From an uncultured Paracoccaceae bacterium (lineage in GTDB: Bacteria > Pseudomonadota > Alphaproteobacteria > Rhodobacterales > Rhodobacteraceae): 64,000 nucleotides of DNA. Location of the stretch: contig CALMJS010000035.1 in NCBI GenBank assembly GCA_937864535.1, positions 1 through 64,000 of the forward strand. The letters are read 5' to 3'. Within the stretch, counting starts at the first letter, position 1. Each line of letters starts with the position of its first letter. The notes below the pieces were generated by a model. The model saw only the letters and a list, made by a program, of their open reading frames with translations, ran no database searches and was not told where the DNA came from. Shown in pieces: positions 16,303 through 24,713 of this stretch. The translations under genes were made by a program, and so were the position numbers.

Positions 16303-17412
16303 ATGAAACAAAAACTGCGACTTGGCCTGATCGGCTCGGGCTTTATGGGCAAGACCCATGTATTTGGATTCGCTGCGGCCCAGCGAGTTTTTGAACTGGC
16401 CTATGACGTCGAACTCGCCGTCCTCGCCGATATCAACATGGATGTCGCACAGCGGGCCGCTGACGCGTTGGGCTTTGCTGCCGCGACCGACGACTGGCGG
16501 GCGATGGTCAACGATCCCTCGATTGATGTGGTCGATATCACCGCCCCGAACGCCCTGCACAAGGAAATGGCGCTGGCCGCAATCGCGGCGGGTAAACATG
16601 TGTACTGTGAAAAGCCGCTGGCCCCGTTGTCGGCGGACGCACGGGAAATGGCAGATGCCGCCGAGGCCGCAGGGATCAAGACGCAGGTTGGCTTTAACTA
16701 CCTGTGCAACCCGCTATTTGCTGCGGCGCGGGCGATGATCGCCAATGGCGATCTGGGCGAAATCCGTAGCTATCGCGGCGTTCATGCCGAAGATTACATG
16801 GCCGATCCCAACACACCTTGGGGGTTCCGGCATGATGCGGCTGGCGGCGGCGCACTGGCCGACATCGGCAGCCACGCCCTTGCCACGGCGGAATATCTGC
16901 TGGGACCGATCACCCGCGTGATGGGCGATTGCGTCAACCACATCCCCTCCCGCCCGTCCAAGGATGGCCCCAAAGAGGTCACCGTCGATGACATCGGTCG
17001 GTGTTTCCTGCGGTTCGCCAACGGCGCCTCTGGCAGCATCGAGGCGAACTGGCTGGCCACAGGGCGCAATATGCAACACGATTGGGAAGTCTACGGAACC
17101 AAGGGTGCGCTGGTGTTCAGCCAAGAGCGGATGAACGAGCTGCATTTCTACAGCGCCGACGACAAGGTCGGTCAGCGTGGGTTCCGCCGAATCGAGGCGG
17201 GGCCGGCACATGCGCCCTACGGTCGTTTCTGCGTTGCAGCAGGGCATCACCTTGGATTTAACGATCTAAAGGCTATTGAAGTTGCCGGATATCTTGATGC
17301 CATCGCAGGACGGTCGGCAGAGCCCTTCAACTTCCGCAAAGGCGAGCGCATTCAAACGCTTGTCGAAATGATCCAGCAATCATCGGCAAAAGAATGCTGG
17401 ATTGACGTCTGA
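16303..17412 (+). CDS. Gfo/Idh/MocA-family NAD(P)-dependent oxidoreductase
   Basis: The 369-residue protein has the N-terminal Rossmann motif G-L-I-G-S-G-F-M-G-K (residues 7-16) and the family motif E-K-P-L-A-P near residue 102. The C-terminal alpha/beta domain contains G-G-G-A-L-A-D-I-G-S-H-A. Such enzymes act on sugars, inositols or related polyols; the substrate here cannot be named. ATG 16303 is chosen for the AGGGAGGG ribosome binding site just upstream. It stands alone after the opp operon, separated by about 120 bases, and may share transcription with it. Confidence 0.9.
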   Translation: MKQKLRLGLIGSGFMGKTHVFGFAAAQRVFELAYDVELAVLADINMDVAQRAADALGFAAATDDWRAMVNDPSIDVVDITAPNALHKEMALAAIAAGKHVYCEKPLAPLSADAREMADAAEAAGIKTQVGFNYLCNPLFAAARAMIANGDLGEIRSYRGVHAEDYMADPNTPWGFRHDAAGGGALADIGSHALATAEYLLGPITRVMGDCVNHIPSRPSKDGPKEVTVDDIGRCFLRFANGASGSIEANWLATGRNMQHDWEVYGTKGALVFSQERMNELHFYSADDKVGQRGFRRIEAGPAHAPYGRFCVAAGHHLGFNDLKAIEVAGYLDAIAGRSAEPFNFRKGERIQTLVEMIQQSSAKECWIDV

Positions 17413-17718
17413 CAGACCCGACGTTGAACGCGCGCAATTTTACGGCGAAACCATTCGGTCGTTGCAAGAATCACGATATCTGTGGTTATGTATACGAAAG
17501 TCTATGATGCCTTCTGGGCTTTGACTTCGGACGTAACGTTAGGTCATTGTCCAAAGGGTGAGTCGGAAGTCGTTGTATCGACGACGTGAAATTTGCGCGG
17601 GCAGCCCAATTCGGGCGGTACTGCGCGGCCGTGTAGGGTTTTTGGAGGAGAACACTGCGCTGGCCCAGATGGCCCTCGAATATGTCATGCGGTGCGTCGC
17701 AAGGGATCGCGCTCTGAC

Positions 17719-17799
17719 ATGTTCGAGGGCCTGTCTATTTCTGGCACTCTCATGTTTTTTTGCGGTGCAGCGATCGGGTGGGTCGTTCTGACGGCATAA
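17719..17799 (+). CDS. Possible 26-residue membrane peptide
   Basis: ATG 17719 opens a 26-codon frame encoding M-F-E-G-L-S-I-S-G-T-L-M-F-F-C-G followed by a hydrophobic A-A-I-G-W-V-V-L end. It could span the membrane once. No strong Shine-Dalgarno precedes it (only AAGGGA about 15 bases upstream). It lies just before the paaA-proximal inverted repeat. It may be a chance ORF. Confidence 0.2.
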   Translation: MFEGLSISGTLMFFCGAAIGWVVLTA

Positions 17800-17803
17800 A
17801 AGA

Positions 17804-17838
17804 GTTACCGAAATTTTTACATTTTAAAAATTAGTAAC
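17804..17838. promoter_or_regulatory. A/T-rich inverted repeat upstream of paaA
   Basis: GTTAC at 17804-17808 pairs with GTAAC at 17834-17838, and the inner parts (AAATTTTTA and TTAAAAATT) are also nearly complementary, with one base offset. It is 134 bases upstream of paaA in an A/T-rich patch likely to hold the promoter. A regulator binding site is the simplest idea; which regulator is unknown. Confidence 0.4.
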
Positions 17839-17972
17839 ATTTAATTTGACGCAGGCCGGATATCAGTAGTATTTACGAAGGACGGGCAATCTGGGGAGGG
17901 CGTCCGTGACCGAATGTCTGTGGCGCTGGCGCCCAGCATGGCCCTCCGCCGATCCGAACGGAGGATGCTGCA

Positions 17973-18950
17973 ATGTATGCACAGATGATCCAGTCAGAGG
18001 CGACGACCGAAGATGCCGAGCAGTTGGCCGCCTTTCAGGCGCGGATTGACGCGGGCGAGCGGATCGAGCCCAAGGATTGGATGCCCGAGGGGTATCGCAA
18101 GACCTTGATCCGCCAGATCGGGCAGCATGCGCATTCCGAAATCGTTGGCCAGTTGCCCGAAGGGAATTGGATCACCCGCGCGCCGACCCTTGAACGCAAG
18201 GCGATCCTGCTGGCCAAGGTGCAGGACGAAGCGGGGCATGGGCTGTATCTGTATTGCGCAGCCGAAACGCTGGGCATTAGCCGCGACGACCTGACAGAAC
18301 AGTTGCTGTCTGGCCGGATGAAGTATTCGTCGATCTTTAACTACCCGACCCTGACTTGGGCCGATGTGGGCGCGGTCGGTTGGCTGGTCGATGGCGCAGC
18401 GATCATGAATCAGGTGCCGCTCCAGCGGACGTCCTATGGCCCCTATAGTCGCGCGATGATCCGCATCTGCAAGGAAGAGAGTTTCCATCAGCGTCAGGGT
18501 TTCGACATCATGATGAAGATGGCGCAGGGCACAGAGGCGCAGAAACGGATGGCGCAGGATGCGCTCAATCGGTTCTGGTATCCGTCGCTGATGATGTTCG
18601 GCCCCTCCGATGCCGAGTCGATCCATTCCACCCAGAACATGGCGTGGCGGATCAAGATCAACTCGAACGACGAATTGCGACAGAAATTCGTGGATCAGAC
18701 GGTGCCTCAGGCCGAATTCCTCGGGCTGACGATCCCGGACCCGAACCTGAGGCTAAACCCGGAAACCGGCCACTATGATTTCAGCGAACCGGATTGGGGC
18801 GAGTTTTTCGATGTTCTGCGCGGCAACGGTCCCTGCAATGCCGACCGCATGGAGGCGCGTCAAACTGCATGGTCCGAGGGTCAATGGGTGCGCGACGGGC
18901 TCATGGCCCACGCAGCGAAAAAACGCGCGCGCCGCGTCGCGGCCGAGTGA
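17973..18950 (+). CDS. paaA: Phenylacetyl-CoA epoxidase catalytic subunit PaaA
   Basis: This is the catalytic di-iron subunit of the multicomponent epoxidase that turns phenylacetyl-CoA into its 1,2-epoxide. The 325-residue product shows the ferritin-like iron-binding motifs D-E-A-G-H (near 89-93) and E-E-S-F-H (near 169-173). The conserved segment around [10 protein letters not shown] is present as [10 protein letters not shown]. The length matches other PaaA proteins. It leads a tight paaABCDE operon, 10 bases before paaB. Confidence 0.97.
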   Translation: MYAQMIQSEATTEDAEQLAAFQARIDAGERIEPKDWMPEGYRKTLIRQIGQHAHSEIVGQLPEGNWITRAPTLERKAILLAKVQDEAGHGLYLYCAAETLGISRDDLTEQLLSGRMKYSSIFNYPTLTWADVGAVGWLVDGAAIMNQVPLQRTSYGPYSRAMIRICKEESFHQRQGFDIMMKMAQGTEAQKRMAQDALNRFWYPSLMMFGPSDAESIHSTQNMAWRIKINSNDELRQKFVDQTVPQAEFLGLTIPDPNLRLNPETGHYDFSEPDWGEFFDVLRGNGPCNADRMEARQTAWSEGQWVRDGLMAHAAKKRARRVAAE

Positions 18951-18960
18951 GGAGACAGAG

Positions 18961-19245
18961 ATGAGCAACGAGTGGCCCCTTTGGGAAGTGTTCATTCGCG
19001 GACAGCATGGGATGAGCCATCGTCACGTCGGATCGCTGCATGCGCCAGACGCCGAAATGGCGATCAAGAACGCCCGCGATGTGTACACGCGCCGCAATGA
19101 AGGCGTGTCGATCTGGGTCGTTCCGGCGGCGCAGATCGCGGCCTCTTCTCCCTCGGACAAGGGGCCGTTGTTCGACCCCTCCCGGTCCAAGGTCTATCGA
19201 CATCCGACGTTTTTCGACATCCCTGACGACGTTGGGGCGATGTGA
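18961..19245 (+). CDS. paaB: Phenylacetyl-CoA epoxidase subunit PaaB
   Basis: This small (94 aa) structural subunit bridges PaaAC heterodimers. It begins W-P-L-W-E-V-F-I-R, the hallmark of PaaB, and has the H-V-G-S-L-H-A-P-D-A-E-M-A segment. ATG 18961 follows GAGGAGACAGAG; the longer frame lies inside paaA. The stop overlaps the paaC start. Confidence 0.95.
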   Translation: MSNEWPLWEVFIRGQHGMSHRHVGSLHAPDAEMAIKNARDVYTRRNEGVSIWVVPAAQIAASSPSDKGPLFDPSRSKVYRHPTFFDIPDDVGAM

Positions 19246-19997
19246 TGCCGGATCTGTTCGAATGGCTTTGCCGTATGGGCGACAACACGCTGGTGCTGGG
19301 GCATCGGGTGTCGGAATGGTGCGGTCACGCGCCCGTTCTCGAAGAGGATATCGCGCTGGCCAATACGGCGCTGGACCTGATCGGGCAGACGCAGATGTGG
19401 CTGGGTCTGGCGGCCGAAGTCCAAGGGGAGGGGCGTAGCGCCGACGATCTGGCGTTTCGCCGTGACGCATGGGACTTTCGGAATTGCCTGCTGGTCGAAC
19501 TGCCGAACCGCGACTTTGGCCACACCCTGATGCGGCAATTTCTATTCGATAGCTGGCACAAACTGATGCTGACCGGATTGTGTGAAAGTCAGGATGACCG
19601 GATCGCCGCCATCGCGATGAAATCGCTCAAGGAAGTCAGCTATCATCAGGAACGTTCGGCAGATACCGTGATCGGTTTGGGGGATGGCACGGCCGAGAGT
19701 CACGACAGGATGCAGGCGGCGCTGGATCGGCTCTGGCCCTATATGGGGGAATTGTTCCAGCCCGATGCGGTCGATGATCGCATGACACGGCAGGGGATCG
19801 CTCCGGATTTGGCCGCACTGCGCAGCGGGTTTGATGCGATTATCGCCGACACGATTCAAGAGGCAACGCTGGTCCTGACCGATAGCCGCTTTGCCCATCG
19901 TGGTGGGCGGGACGGTAGCCGCCATACCGAACATCTGGGGCATATGCTCGCCGTGATGCAGGTGCTGCCACGGTCTTATCCGGACGCGCGCTGGTGA
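19245..19997 (+). CDS. paaC: Phenylacetyl-CoA epoxidase subunit PaaC
   Basis: This non-catalytic ferritin-like partner of PaaA (about 250 aa) is needed for the active complex. It has the N-terminal G-D-N-T-L-V-L-G-H-R-V-S-E-W pattern typical of PaaC. Start could be GTG 19242 or ATG 19245; the latter is given. It overlaps paaB upstream and the GTG of paaD downstream (GTGA), so all are translationally coupled. Confidence 0.95.
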   Translation: MPDLFEWLCRMGDNTLVLGHRVSEWCGHAPVLEEDIALANTALDLIGQTQMWLGLAAEVQGEGRSADDLAFRRDAWDFRNCLLVELPNRDFGHTLMRQFLFDSWHKLMLTGLCESQDDRIAAIAMKSLKEVSYHQERSADTVIGLGDGTAESHDRMQAALDRLWPYMGELFQPDAVDDRMTRQGIAPDLAALRSGFDAIIADTIQEATLVLTDSRFAHRGGRDGSRHTEHLGHMLAVMQVLPRSYPDARW

Positions 19998-20449
19998 CGG
20001 CGACGATCCAACAGATGTGGGAGTGGCTGGGCCAAGTCCCGGACCCGGAAATACCTGTGATTTCGCTGGTCGATCTGGGCGTCATCCGCAGCGTTGATCA
20101 GGTAGGCGGCGAATGGGTTGTCACTATCAGCCCGACCTATACCGGCTGCCCTGCGACCCGTGTGATAGAGATGGACATTCAGACGGCCCTGTCGGCGCGC
20201 GGCGTTGCGGTGAAAATCCGCCGGCAAATTGCCCCGCCTTGGACCACCGATTGGATGACCGACAGCGGCAAGGCCAAGCTGGAGGCCTATGGGATCGCCC
20301 CGCCGCAGCCGTCCGGCGGCCCGCAGCGCTGTCCGCATTGCGCATCGACAGACGTCGAAAAGATCAGCCAGTTCGGGTCAACCCCCTGCAAGGCGCAGTG
20401 GCGGTGCCGGGATTGTCTGGAACCCTTTGACTATTTCAAATGCATCTAG
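19994..20449 (+). CDS. paaD: Phenylacetyl-CoA epoxidase maturation protein PaaD
   Basis: This is a MIP18/DUF59-type protein thought to help assemble metal centres of the epoxidase. The GTG start at 19994 overlaps the paaC stop. D-P-E-I-P-V-I-S near residues 18-25 is the DUF59 signature. The C-terminus has paired cysteine motifs (C-P-H-C and C-R-D-C) that form a zinc-ribbon-like site. The length of 151 residues is normal. Confidence 0.94.
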   Translation: MTATIQQMWEWLGQVPDPEIPVISLVDLGVIRSVDQVGGEWVVTISPTYTGCPATRVIEMDIQTALSARGVAVKIRRQIAPPWTTDWMTDSGKAKLEAYGIAPPQPSGGPQRCPHCASTDVEKISQFGSTPCKAQWRCRDCLEPFDYFKCI

Positions 20450-20459
20450 AGAGGCCGCA

Positions 20460-21527
20460 ATGTCGCGCTTTCACCCGCTCCGCGTAACCGACATCCAGCA
20501 TACCATTCGCGAGGCCATCGTGGTCACCTTGGAGCCAGCGGACCCAGCGGCGTTTACCTTTATTCCCGGGCAATATCTGACCTTTCGGCACGACTTCGAC
20601 GGGGTAGAACTGCGTCGGTCCTACTCGATTTGCGCTGGACGCGGCGAGGGCCTGTTGCAGGTCGGGATCAAACGGGTGGCGGGCGGTGCATTTTCCACCT
20701 GGGCCAACGACACACTGCGCCCCGGCGACGTGATCGAGGCGATGCCGCCGATGGGCAATTTCCACGTGCCGATTGGTGATGCGGCGCGGCAAGATTATGT
20801 CGGCTTTGCAGGTGGCTCCGGCATCACGCCGGTGCTGTCGATCCTGAAAACCATCCTCGCCGAAGAGGCGCAGAGCCATTTCAACCTGATCTACGCCAAC
20901 CGCGCCGTGAACACGATCATGTTCCGCGAAGAGCTGGAGGATCTGAAAAACCGCTATATGGGCAGGTTTACGGTGATCCACGTTCTGGAAACCGATGCGC
21001 AGGACATTGATCTGTTTACCGGCCGCGTGGATGCCGAAAAATGCCGTGCGCTCTTTTCGGGCTGGGTCGATGTGGCGACGGTCAAAACCGCCTTTATCTG
21101 CGGGCCAGAGCCGATGATGCTGACGATTGCCGAGAGCCTGCGCAGCCATGGATTGACGGACGAGCAGATCAAGTTCGAACTCTTTGCCAGCGGTCAACCG
21201 GGCCGACTGCCGCAACGAGTGATCGATGCGGTGTCAGACGGCGCTGGAACCTATGACCTGTCCGTCACCATCGACGGCACCACCCGCACGGTTCAGGCGG
21301 GGCGGACGACTTCGGTCCTCGATGCGGCGCTGGGCGCCAATCTGGATGCGCCCTACGCCTGCAAGGGCGGAGTGTGCAGCACCTGCAAATGCCGGGTGAT
21401 CGAGGGCCAAGTGGAAATGCTGACAAACCACGCGCTAGAGGACTACGAGGTCGAAAAGGGTTTTGTCCTGTCGTGTCAGAGCTACCCTTTGACGGACCGC
21501 GTTACCGTCACCTATGACGAACATTAG
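20460..21527 (+). CDS. paaE: Phenylacetyl-CoA epoxidase reductase PaaE
   Basis: This 355-residue reductase passes electrons from NADPH to PaaA. It has an FAD-binding region with R-R-S-Y-S-I-C (near 50-56), an NAD(P)-binding region G-G-S-G-I-T-P-V, and a C-terminal plant-type [2Fe-2S] ferredoxin domain with C-K-G-G-V-C-S-T-C and a later C. ATG 20460 is chosen after GAGAGGCC; the longer frame overlaps paaD. It is the last gene of the forward paa operon and ends against the convergent TetR gene, overlapping it by four bases. Confidence 0.96.
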   Translation: MSRFHPLRVTDIQHTIREAIVVTLEPADPAAFTFIPGQYLTFRHDFDGVELRRSYSICAGRGEGLLQVGIKRVAGGAFSTWANDTLRPGDVIEAMPPMGNFHVPIGDAARQDYVGFAGGSGITPVLSILKTILAEEAQSHFNLIYANRAVNTIMFREELEDLKNRYMGRFTVIHVLETDAQDIDLFTGRVDAEKCRALFSGWVDVATVKTAFICGPEPMMLTIAESLRSHGLTDEQIKFELFASGQPGRLPQRVIDAVSDGAGTYDLSVTIDGTTRTVQAGRTTSVLDAALGANLDAPYACKGGVCSTCKCRVIEGQVEMLTNHALEDYEVEKGFVLSCQSYPLTDRVTVTYDEH

Positions 21528-22096
21528 AGGCGCGGCAGCCCGCCTAGAACGAGATTACAAACGGTGTTCGCATAGGCATCGCGGGCCGCGTCATCCGCGG
21601 CTGCGTTCCACATAAAAAACCAGTTCAGCATGCCGAAAATCGACATTGTAATCGTCCGCGGGTCAGCCACATCAAACGGGCGCAAACGATCCGCGACACA
21701 TCGCAGGATGTCCCTCTGATAGGACTTGAGCGGCTCTTGTCGATCTGGCGGCAGCGCGGTCAGGTCGTTCATCTGCACCCTGTGCAACAGATCCTCGCCG
21801 CGATAGGCCCGCAGGATTTCGCGCAGGGTCAGACGCAGGGCGTCTTCGGGATCGTCGGGCAGGGTGAGGCTACAAATCCGCGTACGCAGCCGCCCGAGGT
21901 AATCGTCCAGTAGCGCAAACAGCAGGTCCTCTTTGCTGGAAAAATAGTGATAGATGTTGCCCTTGGAGATGCCCGCCGCCGCTGCAATTCCGGCCATGCC
22001 CGCGCCGGCATAGCCTTGGGCGGCAAAGATGCGCGCAGCCGCCGACATCAGCTGGCCACGCTTGTCACTGTAATCATCGGCTATCGGGCGGGGCAT
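21524..22096 (-). CDS. paaR: TetR-family regulator of the paa genes (PaaR-like)
   Basis: The 190-residue protein has the TetR N-terminal DNA-binding domain: A-A-R-I-F-A-A-Q-G-Y then A-A-G-I-S-K-G-N-I-Y-H-Y-F (about residues 17-58). The C-terminal ligand domain is less conserved. Its ATG overlaps the paaK stop, so it is the last gene of paaGIKR. TetR-type PaaR repressors of paa genes respond to phenylacetyl-CoA in beta- and alphaproteobacteria; that assignment here rests on context. A candidate operator is at 24655-24671. The window also has a PaaX-family regulator, so control may be double. Confidence 0.85.
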   Translation of the reverse strand: MPRPIADDYSDKRGQLMSAAARIFAAQGYAGAGMAGIAAAAGISKGNIYHYFSSKEDLLFALLDDYLGRLRTRICSLTLPDDPEDALRLTLREILRAYRGEDLLHRVQMNDLTALPPDRQEPLKSYQRDILRCVADRLRPFDVADPRTITMSIFGMLNWFFMWNAAADDAARDAYANTVCNLVLGGLPRL

Positions 22097-23406
22097 CAGG
22101 CTTTGGTCCGGTTGTCCACGACGCGCTTGGCCTTGCCTTCGGAACGGGGCGCGGTGCCCGGTGTACCGATGATGCACTCGGCGCTGACCCCGACGATATC
22201 CTTGATCCGTTTGGCCAGCGCCAGTGCCGCTGCTGCGCGGGCAGCGTCGGCAGCGGCATGGGGATGGGCTTCGCAGATCACACGCATCGCATCCATCCGG
22301 CCTAGGGTATGCAGTTCGATCTGGAAATGCGGGGCAAGCGTGTCGATTTTCAGGATTTGCTCTTCGATCTGGGTCGGGAACACGTTCACGCCGCGCAGGA
22401 TGATCATGTCATCGCTGCGACCGGTGATTTTTTCCATCCGGCGCATCGACCGCGCGGTTCCGGGCAGAAGGCGGGTCAGATCGCGCGTGCGATAACGGAT
22501 CATCGGCAGGCCCTCCTTGGTCAGGGTGGTGAACACCAACTCGCCCATCTCGCCTTCGGCGCAGACTTCGCCGGTTTCGGGGTTGATGATCTCGGGGTAG
22601 AAATGGTCCTCCCAGATATGCAGCCCGTCCTTGGTTTCCACACATTCGTTGGCCACACCGGGACCCATGATCTCGGACAGGCCGTAGATATCGACGGCGT
22701 GCATATCAAAGGCGGCTTCGACTTCGGACCGCATGGCGTTGGTCCACGGCTCGGCGCCAAAGATGCCGACCTGAAGGCTGCAGTCGCGCGGATCGCGGCC
22801 GTCTTTGCGATATTGTTCAAGGATATTGAGCATATAGCTGGGCGTGACCATGATGGTCTGGGGTTTGAAATCCTCGATCAGCATGACCTGTCGTTCGGTC
22901 ATCCCGCCAGAGACAGGGATCACGGTACAGCCCAGACGTTCGGCCCCGTAATGCGCGCCAAGGCCGCCAGTAAACAGACCATAGCCATAGGCGACGTGGA
23001 CCTTGTCCCCCGGACGGGTGCCGCTGGCACGCATCGACCGCGCCACCAGATCGGCCCAGTTGGAAATGTCGGTCGCGGTGTAGCCCACGACAGTCGGCTT
23101 GCCTGTCGTGCCGGACGACGCATGTAGCCGCGCGATTTTGTCCTGCGGCACGGCGAATAGGCCAAAGGGGTAATTGTCGCGCAGGTCGGATTTATAGGTG
23201 AACGGAAACTTGGCCAGATCGGCCAGCGATGTCAGGTCATCGGGATGCACGCCCGCCTCGTCGAACCGTTTGCGGTACATCGGCACATTGTCGTAGGCGT
23301 GGCGCAGCGACCATTTCAACCGGTCCAGTTGCAGCGCGGTGATTTCGTCCCGGCTCGCGATTTCAATGGGGTCAAGGCTGCTGCGCGGTGGCGTCAGGTC
23401 CAGCAT
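22096..23406 (-). CDS. paaK: Phenylacetate-CoA ligase
   Basis: This enzyme activates phenylacetate with ATP and CoA, the entry step of the pathway. The 436-residue protein has the AMP-binding motif S-S-G-T-T-G-K-P-T near residue 95-103, the Y-G-L-S-E-I-M-G-P-G motif of PaaK-type ligases and the C-terminal lysine region (P-R-S-E-G-K-A-K-R). The length is normal. It lies in a minus-strand group paaG-paaI-paaK-paaR with the paaI stop only one base away. Confidence 0.97.
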   Translation of the reverse strand: MLDLTPPRSSLDPIEIASRDEITALQLDRLKWSLRHAYDNVPMYRKRFDEAGVHPDDLTSLADLAKFPFTYKSDLRDNYPFGLFAVPQDKIARLHASSGTTGKPTVVGYTATDISNWADLVARSMRASGTRPGDKVHVAYGYGLFTGGLGAHYGAERLGCTVIPVSGGMTERQVMLIEDFKPQTIMVTPSYMLNILEQYRKDGRDPRDCSLQVGIFGAEPWTNAMRSEVEAAFDMHAVDIYGLSEIMGPGVANECVETKDGLHIWEDHFYPEIINPETGEVCAEGEMGELVFTTLTKEGLPMIRYRTRDLTRLLPGTARSMRRMEKITGRSDDMIILRGVNVFPTQIEEQILKIDTLAPHFQIELHTLGRMDAMRVICEAHPHAAADAARAAAALALAKRIKDIVGVSAECIIGTPGTAPRSEGKAKRVVDNRTKA

Positions 23407-23835
23407 CTATTCGTCCTCCTCGAACAGGGTGCCATCGATGGTGCGGGACAACCCGCGAAACTCTGCAATCACTTTGCCGTCCTGATTGGTGACGGTCACG
23501 TCGTAAATGCCCGAGCGGCCGGCCTTTAACTCTGTGGCGGTGGCGGTCAGGCGGTCCCCCAGACGGCCCGGCGCGATATAGGAAATCATGTTGTGCTGGG
23601 CGACGGTCACGCGGTTGCGGCTGTTGCAGGCATAGGCAAAGGCCGTATCGGCAAGCGTGAACGTGATGCCGCCGTGGGTCATGCCGTGGCCATTACAGTG
23701 CGGGCGTTCGACGGTCATCGACAGCGCGGCGGTTCCTTCGCCTACGGTGTCCAGTGTCATGCCCAGCCAGCGCAGGGTTTCGTCGTTCACCATCATCGCG
23801 GCAGCGGATTTTTCGGCGCGGTCTTGCGGGGTCAT
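23407..23835 (-). CDS. paaI: Phenylacetate pathway thioesterase PaaI
   Basis: This hot-dog thioesterase (142 aa) hydrolyses hydroxyphenylacetyl-CoA side products and frees trapped CoA. The motif N-G-H-G-M-T-H-G-G-I-T-F-T-L-A-D (near residues 47-62) is the PaaI signature, including the catalytic aspartate. ATG 23835 overlaps the paaG stop, and the longer open frame is inside paaG. Confidence 0.94.
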   Translation of the reverse strand: MTPQDRAEKSAAAMMVNDETLRWLGMTLDTVGEGTAALSMTVERPHCNGHGMTHGGITFTLADTAFAYACNSRNRVTVAQHNMISYIAPGRLGDRLTATATELKAGRSGIYDVTVTNQDGKVIAEFRGLSRTIDGTLFEEDE

Positions 23836-24611
23836 TTGCCTGTGAACTCCGGCGCGCGTTTGTCCAGAAAGGCCGCCACACCCTCGGCATAGTCGGCGCT
23901 GCGGCCACATTCGCGCATCAACTCGGCCTCTAGGTCCAGATGGGCGTCCAGCGAATTGGTCTGTGCCGCGTCGATGGCGCGTTTCGTCTGGGCGAAGCCA
24001 AAGCTGGGCCCCGCCGCGAGGCGGGCGGCCAGCGCGCGTGCCTCGGTCATCAGCTCGGTATCCGGCAGGCATTTCCAGATCAGGCCCCAGTCGGCGGCGG
24101 TCTGCGCAGGCAGAGGCTCGGCGGTCATGGCAAGCCCCTTGGCCCGCGCCTCGCCGATCAGGCGGGTCAGTTGCCAACTGCCGCCCGTGTCAGGGATCAG
24201 CCCGACCTTGCCAAAGGATTGGATGAATTTCGCACTCTGCGCGGCCAGCACGATATCGCAATTGATGGCGAGGCTGGACCCCGCGCCAGCGGCCACCCCG
24301 TTGACGGCGCAGATCACCGGAGCGGGGAAGTTGCGGATGCTGCGCACCAGCGGCGCCCAATAGGTTCGAACGGTTTCGCCCAGATCTGGCGGGCCATCCA
24401 TTTTTCGCGGATCGCGGTCGCCTAGATCCTGACCGGCGCAGAACCCACGCCCCGCCCCCGTCAGCAGAATCGCACGTTTGCCCTCGGCCGCACTGATCGC
24501 GCCTCTGAGGGCCAGATGCATGTCCGGATTAAAGCTGTTCAGTCGATCGGGACGATTGAGCGTGATCTCAACCCAATCTCCGTAATCCTGCGTCAGAACG
24601 GATTCAGTCAT
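23832..24611 (-). CDS. paaG: 1,2-epoxyphenylacetyl-CoA isomerase PaaG
   Basis: This crotonase-family enzyme (259 aa) isomerises the epoxide to oxepin-CoA. It has the oxyanion-hole segments G-R-G-F-C-A-G-Q-D-L (near 52-61) and G-A-G-S-S-L-A (near 105-111) and the F-G-K-V-G-L-I-P-D-T-G-G-S motif, in which the aspartate is typical of PaaG. ATG 24611 is used; upstream codons lie in the regulatory gap to paaZ. It heads the reverse operon. Confidence 0.94.
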   Translation of the reverse strand: MTESVLTQDYGDWVEITLNRPDRLNSFNPDMHLALRGAISAAEGKRAILLTGAGRGFCAGQDLGDRDPRKMDGPPDLGETVRTYWAPLVRSIRNFPAPVICAVNGVAAGAGSSLAINCDIVLAAQSAKFIQSFGKVGLIPDTGGSWQLTRLIGEARAKGLAMTAEPLPAQTAADWGLIWKCLPDTELMTEARALAARLAAGPSFGFAQTKRAIDAAQTNSLDAHLDLEAELMRECGRSADYAEGVAAFLDKRAPEFTGK

Positions 24612-24654
24612 TGACGGCGCTCCTCTTCCTCGGTGATAAGCAATATGTTGCATA

Positions 24655-24671
24655 TGCCGAACAATCGGTCA
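24655..24671. promoter_or_regulatory. Candidate PaaR operator between paaG and paaZ
   Basis: The 17-mer with halves TGCCGA and TCGGTCA is an imperfect palindrome (inner CCGA/TCGG perfect). It lies 44 bases upstream of paaG and 43 bases upstream of paaZ, so one repressor could control both directions. TetR-type PaaR operators are of this general form. Assigned by eye. Confidence 0.45.
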
Positions 24672-24713
24672 ATGAATAACGCAGGCGCCCGTGCGGCGAC
24701 AACGGAGGACAGT

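Larger units (their letters stand above)
17413..17972. other. 560-base intergenic region before the paa operon
   Basis: No convincing gene of normal size lies here. It holds a possible 26-codon ORF at 17719-17799 encoding a hydrophobic peptide, and an A/T-rich inverted repeat at 17804-17838. The leader of paaA follows, with GGAGG about 10 bases before the ATG at 17973. Open frames around 17558-17791 lack ribosome binding sites and recognisable sequence. Confidence 0.5.

Noticed and set aside
17558-17791. 77-codon frame upstream of paaA
   Set aside because: No ribosome binding site, arginine- and cysteine-rich without pattern, and overlapping frames are equally open; treated as non-coding.
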